Source: Acetobacteraceae bacterium | GTDB taxonomy: Bacteria > Pseudomonadota > Alphaproteobacteria > Acetobacterales > Acetobacteraceae | DNA length: 9,343 bases | Assembly (NCBI GenBank): GCA_947478535.1 | Contig: CANJXD010000202.1 | Coordinates: 1-9,343 of the forward strand | Direction of reading: 5' to 3' | Shown: positions 1 to 5,669 of the stretch, one piece after another | How positions within the stretch are numbered: position 1 is the stretch's first letter | Layout: each line of letters opens with the position of its first letter | Program-made: the position numbers and the translations under genes | The notes under the pieces: generated by a model | Databases searched by the model: none | Told to the model about the DNA's origin: nothing | Seen by the model: only the letters and a program-made list of their open reading frames with translations

Positions 1-598
1 CCACGCCGATCGCCCGCCGCGGCGCCGCTTGCGGCGCATCCGCCGGCACCAGCAGCGCCACCAGCGGCAGCGCCAGCAGCGCGATGCCGGCGCAGGCGAG
101 GAAGCCGGCGCGCCAATCCGCCACCTCGATCAGCAGGGCGAGCGGGCTGGCGGACAGCAGCATCCCGGTATTGCCGACGGCCTGGATGATGCCGGACCAG
201 ACGGCGAAGCGCGGCGTGGTCAGGGACCGTGCGGCGAAGGTGATGGGGCACATCAGCATCCCCGAACACCCCGCCCCCAGCACCGCCTGCGCCAGTGCCA
301 TCGACCACGGCCCGGTGGCGAAGGACGCCATGACGGCGCCGCTGCCCGCCACCGTCACCAGCAGCAGGTTCAGCCGCTTCACGCCGTAGCGATCCAGTGC
401 GATGCCGACCGGAATCATCACCGCCGCGAAGGCCAGCGGGAAGATGCTGGTGATCTGCGCCAGGCCCTCGGCCGTCAGCCCCAGGTCGCGCGTCAGCACA
501 TCCACCGCGACCGCCGGCAGGGTGCGCGCGGCGTTGGAGAAGATGTGCCCGAGGCAGAGCAGCAGGATGGAAAGCGCCACCGGCGCCGCCGTGTTCAT
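1..598 (-). CDS. MFS transporter, N-terminal part (gene runs off the left edge)
   Basis: Reading the minus strand from the ATG at 598 gives 199 residues of a polytopic membrane protein that continues past the left edge. Hydrophobic helices alternate with short loops, starting at about residues 7-20 (VALSILLLCLGHIF). The MFS motif A loop between helices 2 and 3 is clear: G65-IALD-R70-YG-VKR, matching the GxxxDRxGxxR pattern. Later helices include a small-residue-rich one (ALAQAVLGAGCSG) and the pair around residues 135-185, ending in a charged and proline-rich segment that looks like the start of the central loop. This would be an inner-membrane secondary transporter of a small solute. The substrate cannot be told from half a protein. 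It follows the dehydrogenase at 689-2083 on the same strand with a 90-bp gap, so the two may share a transcript. The upstream sequence is G-rich but has no clear Shine-Dalgarno, so the exact start is uncertain. Confidence 0.85.
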   Translation of the reverse strand, partial: MNTAAPVALSILLLCLGHIFSNAARTLPAVAVDVLTRDLGLTAEGLAQITSIFPLAFAAVMIPVGIALDRYGVKRLNLLLVTVAGSGAVMASFATGPWSMALAQAVLGAGCSGMLMCPITFAARSLTTPRFAVWSGIIQAVGNTGMLLSASPLALLIEVADWRAGFLACAGIALLALPLVALLVPADAPQAAPRRAIGV

Positions 599-621
599 GC
601 CACCACCATGCCCCACCCCTT

Positions 622-637
622 GCGGCCGAAAGGCCGC
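622..637 (-). terminator. Small hairpin between dehydrogenase and MFS genes
   Basis: A perfect 6-bp G/C stem (GCGGCC and GGCCGC) encloses a 4-nt loop, GAAA on + and TTTC on -. It lies after the dehydrogenase stop codon and 24 bases before the MFS start. No T-run follows on either strand, so it may be a weak terminator, an mRNA-stabilising stem, or chance in GC-rich DNA. Confidence 0.3.
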
Positions 638-688
638 CGCGCGCAGACGGCCATGGTCACCCCGTACGCCCGGCGCTCGAAGGCATGG

Positions 689-2083
689 CTAATTCCGAAA
701 CATCTTGCCGGGGTTCATGATGCCCTTGGGGTCCAGCGTGGTCTTCAGGCTGCGCATGACGGCCAGCGCTTCCGCCCCGTGCTCGATCTCGAGGAATTCG
801 CGCTTGCCGAGGCCGATACCGTGTTCGCCCGAACAGGTTCCACCGAGTGCCAGGCCGCGCCGGACGATGCGCTTGTCCATGTCCCAGGCGCGCTCCAGCC
901 CATCCGGCTGCGTCGGGTCATACAGCACCATCTGATGAAAATTCCCGTCACCGACATGGCCGACGATGCAGGTGGTATGGCCGAGCGCCGTCGCTTCCTC
1001 CTTCGCGCCAACGATCGCTTCCGCGAGGCGGGAGATCGGCACGCAGACATCGGTGGTCAGCGCCTTGTGACCCGGCTTCCAGGCGACGCCGGCCCAGTAG
1101 CTGTCATGCCGCGCCTTCCACAGCTTCGCCCGTTCCTCGCCATCCGTCGCCCAGCGGAATCCCTCGGCGCCGAAATCGGCGGTGATCGCCTCCACCATCT
1201 CCGCCTGTTCGCGCACCGCCGCCTCGGTACCATGGAATTCGAGGAACAGCGTCGTCGCGACCCGGAAACCCTCCAGCTTCGAATAGGCGATGGCGGCTTC
1301 CAGCATGTCCTCGTCCAGCAATTCGATGCGCGCCACGGGGATGCCCATCTGCATCACCTGGATCACGCTTTCCACCGCGCCCTTCAGTGTCGGGAACTGC
1401 ACGACGGCACTCGACATCGCCTCGGGGATGCCATGCAGGCGCAGCCGCACTTTGGTGACGACGCCGAGCGTGCCCTCGCTGCCGATGAACAGCCGCGTCA
1501 GGTCATAGCCGTTGCTGGCCTTGCGCGTGCGCCCGCCGGTGTTGATGACGCGCCCATCCGCGAGCACGATCTCCAGCCCCAGCACATTCTCCCGGATCGT
1601 GCCGTAGCGCACGGCGTTGGTGCCGGAAGCGCGCGTCGCCACCATGCCGCCGATGGTGCAGTGGCTGCCGGGATCGACGGGGAAGAACAGCCCCTTGTCG
1701 CGTAGGAACTCGTTCAACTGCTGGCGCGTCACGCCGGGTTCCAGCAGGCAGTCCATATCCTGCTCATTCACCTCCAGCACCGCGGTCATGCGCGACAGGT
1801 CGAGGCTGACGCCGGCGCGGACGGGGTTCACATGCCCCTCCAGGCTCGTCCCGGCGCCGAAGGGCACCACCGGCACGCCATGCTGGTGGCACAGCGCCAG
1901 CAGGCGGCTGACTTCCTCGGTGGTTTCGACGAAGGCCACGGCATCCGGCATGGTGGGGGTGGAACTGTCCTCCCCATGGCTGTGCTGTTCGCGCACGGCG
2001 TTGTTCGTCGTCATCCGCTCGCCGAGGAAGGCGCTGGCGGCGGCGATCACGGCATCGACGGGGCGGGACGATAGGGTGTTCAT
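689..2083 (-). CDS. FAD-binding oxidoreductase, D-lactate dehydrogenase / GlcD-like
   Basis: A 464-aa flavoprotein of the VAO/PCMH FAD-binding family (COG0277, D-lactate dehydrogenase (cytochrome)/glycolate oxidase GlcD type), which oxidises a 2-hydroxyacid to the 2-oxoacid and passes electrons to a cytochrome, quinone or ETF-type acceptor. Visible signatures are the FAD-binding loop PFGAGTSLEGH (74-84), the second FAD segment HCTIGGMVATRASGTNAVRYG (starting at 141), and the GSEGTLGVVT motif (201-210). The C-terminal substrate/FAD-linked oxidase domain has HVGDGNFHQ (376-384) and the family hallmark GTCSGEHGIGLGKREF (415-430), ending in DPKGIMNPGKMF. Length and domain order are complete. The ATG at 2083 is chosen because GGGAG lies a few bases upstream and the N-terminus fits the family; the open frame continues upstream without homologous features. 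No signal peptide or [4Fe-4S] domain is present. The exact substrate (D-lactate, glycolate or a longer 2-hydroxyacid) is not determined. Confidence 0.93.
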   Translation of the reverse strand: MNTLSSRPVDAVIAAASAFLGERMTTNNAVREQHSHGEDSSTPTMPDAVAFVETTEEVSRLLALCHQHGVPVVPFGAGTSLEGHVNPVRAGVSLDLSRMTAVLEVNEQDMDCLLEPGVTRQQLNEFLRDKGLFFPVDPGSHCTIGGMVATRASGTNAVRYGTIRENVLGLEIVLADGRVINTGGRTRKASNGYDLTRLFIGSEGTLGVVTKVRLRLHGIPEAMSSAVVQFPTLKGAVESVIQVMQMGIPVARIELLDEDMLEAAIAYSKLEGFRVATTLFLEFHGTEAAVREQAEMVEAITADFGAEGFRWATDGEERAKLWKARHDSYWAGVAWKPGHKALTTDVCVPISRLAEAIVGAKEEATALGHTTCIVGHVGDGNFHQMVLYDPTQPDGLERAWDMDKRIVRRGLALGGTCSGEHGIGLGKREFLEIEHGAEALAVMRSLKTTLDPKGIMNPGKMFRN

Positions 2084-2192
2084 GCAATGCTCCCGGCGCC
2101 GCATCGCGAAGACGGCGCACCGGGCGCACCCTGCCACGCGCGGGGCGACCCGGCAAAGCGCGCCACGGGATGCCCAGACCCGCCTCGCCCCG

Positions 2193-2253
2193 CCTTGACG
2201 CCTCAGGGGAGCCGCGTCGACGCCCCCGGGGGGGCCTCGTTGACGCCCCCGGG
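2193..2253. repeat. Three tandem 22-23 bp repeats in the divergent promoter region
   Basis: Three units begin CCTTGACGCCTCAGGG (2193), CGTCGACGCCCCCGGG (2215) and CGTTGACGCCCCCGGG (2238). Units 2 and 3 differ at one base of 16; unit 1 is more diverged. The 22 and 23 bp periods put the copies about two helical turns apart on one face of the DNA. The last copy supplies the -35 of the promoter candidate for the aldolase gene. The array lies between the divergent dehydrogenase and aldolase genes and may be a regulator binding array; no regulator gene is visible here. Confidence 0.6.
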
Positions 2254-2268
2254 ACAGCGGCCTAGCGT
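2240..2268 (+). promoter_or_regulatory. Sigma-70-type promoter candidate for the aldolase gene
   Basis: TTGACG at 2240-2245 matches five of six -35 consensus bases. After exactly 17 bases comes TAGCGT at 2263-2268, a weaker -10 that keeps the TA at its start and the final T. Transcription would begin near 2275, leaving a leader of about 40 bases with an AGGGGG ribosome binding site around 2299-2304 ahead of the ATG at 2316. The -35 sits inside the third tandem repeat, so a protein binding the repeats would affect this promoter. Confidence 0.5.
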
Positions 2269-2315
2269 CCCCAATCGTCGTGTCATCATACAACCCAAAG
2301 GGGGAAACGAAACCA

Positions 2316-3071
2316 ATGGCGAATGGCGTCAAGGCGGCCTGGGCGGCCGGCAAGCCGGTGGTGAACGGGTGGCTTGCCATCCCCAACGGTTTCAGCGCGG
2401 AAGTCATGGCGCAGGCGGGCTGGGACAGCCTGACGGTCGATATCCAGCATGGCGTGCAGGACTACATGTCGATGGTCGCCTGCTTCCAGGGCATGCAGCC
2501 GCATGGCGTCACCCCCCTGGTGCGCGTGCCGTGGAACGAGCCGGGCATCATCGGCAAGTGCCTCGACGGCGGCGCCAAGGGCGTGATCTGCCCGATGGTG
2601 AACACGGAGAAGGAGGCGCGGGACCTGGTGTCCTTCTGCCGCTATCCCCCGCTCGGCGCCCGCAGCTTCGGCCCGATCCGCTCCGGCATCTACGGCGCGG
2701 CGGCGGACACCAATGCGGCGAATGACGACATCCTGGTCATCCCGATGATCGAGACCAAGACGGCGCTCGACAACCTCGAGGCGATCGTCAACGTCCCCGG
2801 CGTCGATGCCATCTACATCGGCCCGTCGGACCTGAGCCTCTCGCTCGGCATGGCGCCGCTGCAGGATCGGCAGGAGCCGGAATTCCTCGCCGTGCTCGAC
2901 AAGATCCGCAACACCGCCCATGCGGCGGGCGTGAAGGTCGGCATCCACACGATGACCGGCGCCTACACGAACCAGATGTTCAAGCGCGGCTTCAACCTGG
3001 CCACGATCATGAACGACAGCGGCTTGATGCTGACCGCCGCCAAGGCCCAGGTCGCGATCGCCAAGGCCTGA
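2316..3071 (+). CDS. HpcH/HpaI-family class II aldolase
   Basis: A 251-aa, full-length member of the HpcH/HpaI aldolase family (phosphoenolpyruvate/pyruvate TIM-barrel superfamily), which makes or cleaves C-C bonds between pyruvate and an aldehyde with a divalent metal. Expected active-site residues fall at almost the same numbers as in E. coli HpaI: D42 and H45 in VDIQHG, R70 in PLVRVPWN, metal ligands E146 (IPMIET) and D172 (IGPSDLSLSLG). GAKGVICPMVNT (86-97) and GARSFGP (114-120) are also typical. The position two before the metal Glu is Met144, where I recall HpaI having a Gln, so substrate preference may differ. The ATG at 2316 is preferred over the ATG at 2280 because AGGGGG lies 11 bases upstream and the protein then aligns at full length. 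It diverges from the dehydrogenase and MFS genes. 4-hydroxy-2-oxoheptanedioate, 2-keto-3-deoxy-rhamnonate or a related keto acid is possible; none can be chosen from sequence alone. Confidence 0.93.
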   Translation: MANGVKAAWAAGKPVVNGWLAIPNGFSAEVMAQAGWDSLTVDIQHGVQDYMSMVACFQGMQPHGVTPLVRVPWNEPGIIGKCLDGGAKGVICPMVNTEKEARDLVSFCRYPPLGARSFGPIRSGIYGAAADTNAANDDILVIPMIETKTALDNLEAIVNVPGVDAIYIGPSDLSLSLGMAPLQDRQEPEFLAVLDKIRNTAHAAGVKVGIHTMTGAYTNQMFKRGFNLATIMNDSGLMLTAAKAQVAIAKA

Positions 3072-3073
3072 CC

Positions 3074-3097
3074 GGCCCGACCTCTGGTCCGGCCTTT
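3074..3097 (+). terminator. Terminator candidate after the aldolase gene
   Basis: Three bases past the TGA stop, GGCCCGACC-TCT-GGTCCGGCC forms a 9-bp stem with one C-C mismatch and a 3-nt loop, followed by TTT. The position directly after the stop and the short T-run fit an intrinsic terminator, though the T-run is short. Confidence 0.55.
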
Positions 3098-3106
3098 CGT
3101 CAATCG

Positions 3107-3139
3107 ACGGGCGCGGCCGATGCAATCGGCCGCGCCCGT
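3107..3139. repeat. Perfect 14-bp inverted repeat (second hairpin after the aldolase gene)
   Basis: ACGGGCGCGGCCGA at 3107-3120 and its exact reverse complement at 3126-3139 surround the 5-nt loop TGCAA. This is a very stable stem with no T-run after it. It lies between the aldolase terminator candidate and the next gene, and could back up termination, protect a transcript 3' end, or be a repeated extragenic palindrome. Confidence 0.6.
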
Positions 3140-3196
3140 TGCCATATGAACTCCGCTGTTCCCGTGCCGCGCCCACCCCCTCGCAGGAGCCGCCGC

Positions 3197-3463
3197 ATGG
3201 AATCGCGCACCCAGACCTCGACGCTCGTCTTCCGCCGCCCCTTCAGCCTGAAGGGCACGGATGGGACGCAGCCCGCCGGCACCTACAAGGTGGAGGCCGA
3301 GGAGGAACTGGTGGAGGGCCTGTCCTTCCCCGTCTGGCGCCGGGTCTCCACCATTCTGATGTTCCAGCCGACCCGACCCAGCCTCTCGGCGCAGGCCTTC
3401 CTGGTGAATGCCGGGGAACTGGCCGCGGCGCATGCGGCCGATGCCGCCGCGCCGGCGCTGTAG
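3197..3463 (+). CDS. Small conserved-looking hypothetical protein (88 aa)
   Basis: An 88-residue protein starting MESRTQTST. The ATG at 3197 is chosen over the in-frame ATG at 3146 because AGGAG (3185-3189) lies 7 bases upstream and because the extra residues would be a proline/arginine run with no domain character. Visible features are a FRRPFSL segment near the N-terminus, PAGTYKVEAEEELVEGLSF (26-44), which reads like a compact beta-rich fold with an acidic patch, an aromatic/basic stretch PVWRRVSTILMF, and an Ala-rich tail. There is no signal peptide, membrane helix or cysteine. The pattern resembles small unannotated alphaproteobacterial proteins with an LxG...PAGxYxVExDEE...EGLSF core that I recall from that group, but I know no function. 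It is followed 27 bases later by the 127-aa gene on the same strand, so the two are probably co-transcribed. Confidence 0.75.
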   Translation: MESRTQTSTLVFRRPFSLKGTDGTQPAGTYKVEAEEELVEGLSFPVWRRVSTILMFQPTRPSLSAQAFLVNAGELAAAHAADAAAPAL

Positions 3464-3490
3464 GGCGCGCGCGGTAGGGAGCGCCTGCGG

Positions 3491-3874
3491 ATGGCGCTGC
3501 GCCTTGTCTCCAGTGGCGATGGTCCGGAAGTGGACGCTCCCGCGCTCGCCCTCCGGGACCACCTGCTGCCGATCATCCGCCGGGATGGCGATATCGGCAC
3601 GCAGCGGGATGTCCTGCGCCTGTCGGTCTTGCGGGTCGGCCCCTGGCGCTTCGAGCACTGGACCCCGTTCAACGACCTGCCGGCCGGGGAGGCTTCCTCC
3701 CCCGGCTATCGCCACGCGCTGGAGCGCCAGCGCGGCGTGCCGGACCTGCCCTATGGGCTCGACATCTGGCACGAGGAGGCGCCAGTGCTCAGCCTGCTCT
3801 GGTCCGATGCGGGAGGCGTCCACCTCGTCGCCTTCCAGCGCGGGCCGTGGGAGCACGCCGCGCTGGCCTTGTAG
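3491..3874 (+). CDS. Hypothetical protein (127 aa)
   Basis: I do not recognise this 127-residue protein. The ATG at 3491 has TAGGGAG 9 bases upstream. The product is soluble-looking, with no signal peptide or membrane helix and no cysteines. It has aromatic clusters at GPWRFEHWTPFNDLP (50-64), LPYGLDIWHEEAP (87-98) and the C-terminal HLVAFQRGPWEH (111-122). The central segment is acidic/basic mixed and the ends hydrophobic, which would suit a small globular beta-rich fold. It follows the 88-aa gene closely in the same direction, and its codon use matches the neighbours, so it is likely a real gene in a two-gene unit. Function unknown. Confidence 0.6.
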   Translation: MALRLVSSGDGPEVDAPALALRDHLLPIIRRDGDIGTQRDVLRLSVLRVGPWRFEHWTPFNDLPAGEASSPGYRHALERQRGVPDLPYGLDIWHEEAPVLSLLWSDAGGVHLVAFQRGPWEHAALAL

Positions 3875-3877
3875 ACT

Positions 3878-3902
3878 CCGAGGGGCGATGGCCGCCCCCC
3901 GG
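3878..3902. terminator. Hairpin between convergent small genes
   Basis: CCGAGGGGCG (3878-3887) pairs with CGCCCCCCGG (3893-3902) around the loop ATGGC: a 10-bp stem with a single A-C mismatch. It begins four bases after the stop of the 127-aa gene and lies eight bases beyond the 3' end of the 43-aa minus-strand gene, so it is placed to end transcription from both sides. No T-run follows on +. Confidence 0.45.
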
Positions 3903-3910
3903 ATGGGCGA

Positions 3911-4042
3911 TCAATCCCGGCTCGGCGGGGACTTCTTCGGCGGCGGTTCGCGGGTGAAGGGGGAAGCGGCGGCGGTCGGCGGCTTCTTCGGCGCCTTCGG
4001 CTTCTTGATTTCCCGATTGCTGCGATTCTGACCCTTGGCCAT
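3911..4042 (-). CDS. Small basic Lys/Pro-rich protein (43 aa, MAKGQNRSNRE type)
   Basis: A 43-aa product that begins MAKGQNRSNREIKKPK and is rich in lysine, arginine and proline, with alternating KKP and PPKK clusters and no hydrophobic core, so probably disordered and nucleic-acid or ribosome associated. The ATG at 4042 is supported by GGAG (4049-4052) six bases upstream and by the N-terminal pattern, which I recall from short unannotated proteins of alphaproteobacteria (MAKGQxRSNRExKKPK). The open frame reaches 4216, but the extra residues have no such character. It lies 240 bases downstream of the phosphate acyltransferase on the same strand. An AT-richer patch at about 4190-4245 on its upstream side may hold its own promoter, although I could not fix -35/-10 boxes. 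Function unknown. Confidence 0.65.
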   Translation of the reverse strand: MAKGQNRSNREIKKPKAPKKPPTAAASPFTREPPPKKSPPSRD

Positions 4043-4058
4043 GGCGATCTCCGTGTGT

Positions 4059-4087
4059 TGGGAAGCGGGTGTGGTGGGAAGCGGGTG
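4059..4087. repeat. 13-bp direct repeat in the leader of the 43-aa gene
   Basis: TGGGAAGCGGGTG occurs exactly at 4059-4071 and again at 4075-4087, a period of 16 bp. It lies just upstream of the ribosome binding site of the 43-aa minus-strand gene. The rest of the 240-bp gap to the phosphate acyltransferase shows no gene, only a patch of lower GC at about 4190-4245. Confidence 0.5.
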
Positions 4088-4282
4088 GGTGCGAATCGGG
4101 GATCGCGCGGGGCGCATCCCGGTCGGCATGGCCGCACCGGAAGCCGGCACATCATCCGGCCTGCTGCGTGGCGAGACTGACCGATGCCCAAATTTCATAC
4201 AATACGAATCACGCAATTCACCGAAATCGGCGTCGCCGCTCCGTCGCTTGTGTTCAGGCCCGGCCCGTGTTTTCGCGGCCCG

Positions 4283-5572
4283 CTACGCCACCAGCCGTAG
4301 CAGCGCCGCCGAGGCCAGCCGGCTCAGCGCATCGTCGCTCCGGCTCGTCAGCGCCATCGGCACCCGCAGTCCCAGCACGATCCCGGCACTCGCAGCACCC
4401 CCCAGCAGCGCCAGTTGCTTCGCCAGCATGTTGCCGCTTTCGATATCCGGCACCACCAGCACATCCGCCCGTCCCGCCACGGCGCTGACAATGCCCTTGG
4501 CCTTCGCCGCCGCCGGGCTTACGGCGTTGTCGAAAGCCAGCGGCCCATCCAGCATCCCGCCCGTGATCTGCCCGCGATCCGCCATCTTGCAGAGCGCCGC
4601 GGCATCGATGGTGGACGCCATGCGCGGCGTCACCGTCTCCACGGCCGAAAGCAGCGCCACCCGCGGCAGTTCGATGCCCATCGCGCTGGCCAGGTGGATG
4701 GCGTTGCGGACGATGTCGGCCTTCGCATCCAGGTCCGGCTCGATGTTCACCGCCGCATCGGTGATGATCAGCGGCCGCGGGTACAAAGGCGCGTCCATCA
4801 CGAAGCAGTGGGACACCCGGCGTTCCGTCCGCAGCCCGGCCTCCCGCGCCAGGGCGGCCGACATCAGCTCATCCGTATGCAGGCTGCCCTTCATCAGCGC
4901 CTGGGCGCGGCCTTGCACCACCAACCGCACCGCCGCCTCGGCGCTCGCATGGCTATGCGGCGTGGGGACGATCTCGATACCCGAAAGGTCGATCCCCTCG
5001 GCCGCCGCCACGCCCCGGATGCGCGCTTCCGGCCCGCAGAGGATGGGGGTGATCAGGCGATGCGCCGCCGCCACCACCGCCCCGCGGAGGCTCGCGGCGT
5101 CGCAGGGATGGGCGACGGCGGTCAGCACCGGCGGCAGGGCGGCGCAGCGCTGCAGCAGTGCTGCCAGCATCCGGCGCGGCTGGGTGCCGAAGGGCGTTAC
5201 CAGATCCCCCGCCTGGGTCGCCGGCAGGGTGAGGTCGGCGAAGCCGGTCAGGATTGGCTCCCCATCCGCGTGCCGCACGTCACACCGCAGCCGCACCACG
5301 CCGGGGCTGGGCGGGGCCTCCACCTCGGCGCTGATCTCCACCTCATCGCCTTCCGCCAGGTGGCCGCTGAAGCTGAAATCCTCCCGCAGCAGGCGGCAGC
5401 CGGGGCCTGGCAGGCGGGTCAGCAGCAGGCGCGTCATCAGCGTGGCGGCGGCGCGCACGGCCAGGGCCGGGTCGTCGGAGCCGATCAGCGCCGCGATGGG
5501 CGCCAATTCGCTGGCGAGGATGCGGTGCAGCACCTTGTCGCGATGGCCGGTCGGGAAGGGGGGATGTTGCAT
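4283..5572 (-). CDS. Phosphate acetyl/butyryltransferase with shortened N-terminal MaoC-like domain
   Basis: A 429-aa protein. Residues about 130-429 are a complete Pta/Ptb phosphate acyltransferase domain (acyl-CoA + Pi to acyl-phosphate + CoA) with VAHPCDAASLRGA (153-165), MKGSLHTDELM (227-237), TDAAVNI (271-277), CKMADRGQITGGMLDGPLAFDNA (starting at 328), DIESGNMLAKQL (376-387) and the LTSRSD tail (408-413). Residues 1-120 match the hot-dog (MaoC-like) part of the family called bifunctional enoyl-CoA hydratase/phosphate acetyltransferase, shown by LPGPG (54-58) and the FSFSGHLAEGDEVEI strand region (66-80). The catalytic D-x-N-P-x-H motif expected before this is absent: the place reads IGSDDPALAV, and the domain is some 20-40 residues short, so hydratase activity is unlikely. 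The ATG at 5572 has no strong Shine-Dalgarno; upstream residues are repeat-derived. No acetate kinase or fabI gene follows on the 3' side, as family members often have. Confidence 0.9.
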   Translation of the reverse strand: MQHPPFPTGHRDKVLHRILASELAPIAALIGSDDPALAVRAAATLMTRLLLTRLPGPGCRLLREDFSFSGHLAEGDEVEISAEVEAPPSPGVVRLRCDVRHADGEPILTGFADLTLPATQAGDLVTPFGTQPRRMLAALLQRCAALPPVLTAVAHPCDAASLRGAVVAAAHRLITPILCGPEARIRGVAAAEGIDLSGIEIVPTPHSHASAEAAVRLVVQGRAQALMKGSLHTDELMSAALAREAGLRTERRVSHCFVMDAPLYPRPLIITDAAVNIEPDLDAKADIVRNAIHLASAMGIELPRVALLSAVETVTPRMASTIDAAALCKMADRGQITGGMLDGPLAFDNAVSPAAAKAKGIVSAVAGRADVLVVPDIESGNMLAKQLALLGGAASAGIVLGLRVPMALTSRSDDALSRLASAALLRLVA

Positions 5573-5601
5573 GGTGCGAGGTTTGGAACCGCCCCACCCC
5601 G

Positions 5602-5664
5602 CTGTAAAGCTTCGGCGCGCGACACCTCGGCGTGGTCCGTGGGGCTTGGCCCCTGTAAAGCTTC
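5602..5664. repeat. 12-bp direct repeat pair in the acyltransferase/lyase divergent region
   Basis: CTGTAAAGCTTC occurs exactly at 5602-5613 and 5653-5664, 51 bp apart, in the 97-bp gap between two divergent genes. Each contains AAGCTT and the half-palindrome GTAAAGCTT. Just before the second copy GGGGC-TTG-GCCCC (5641-5653) forms a perfect 5-bp hairpin. Both repeats are AT-rich islands in GC-rich DNA and could be operator sites, -10 elements (TGTAAA) or the ends of a small dispersed repeat. Neither flanking gene has a clear Shine-Dalgarno. Confidence 0.55.
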
Positions 5665-5669
5665 TACCC

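Noticed and set aside
29..1705. Long plus-strand open frame (558 codons) over the MFS and dehydrogenase genes
   Set aside because: Its translation is His/Arg/Gln/Asp-rich without any domain and lies opposite two genes with clear family motifs. It is a high-GC antisense shadow.
2084..2192. Sigma-54 promoter for the dehydrogenase (TGGCGCGCTTTGCC on the minus strand)
   Set aside because: The spacing between the TGGC and TTGC elements is two bases too short for the -24/-12 pattern. I could not place a convincing promoter for this gene.
2286..3176. Minus-strand open frame opposite the aldolase (296 codons)
   Set aside because: It has biased composition, no motif, and lies opposite a gene with a full set of active-site residues.
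4190..4245. Exact promoter boxes in the AT-richer patch upstream of the 43-aa gene
   Set aside because: A TATGAA-like -10 can be seen on the minus strand, but no -35 at 16-18 bases fits, so only a general remark is made.
4035..5669. Upstream extension of the alginate lyase frame (908 codons in total)
   Set aside because: The extra part is Ser/Arg-rich sequence antisense to the phosphate acyltransferase. The signal peptide at 5670 marks the real start.
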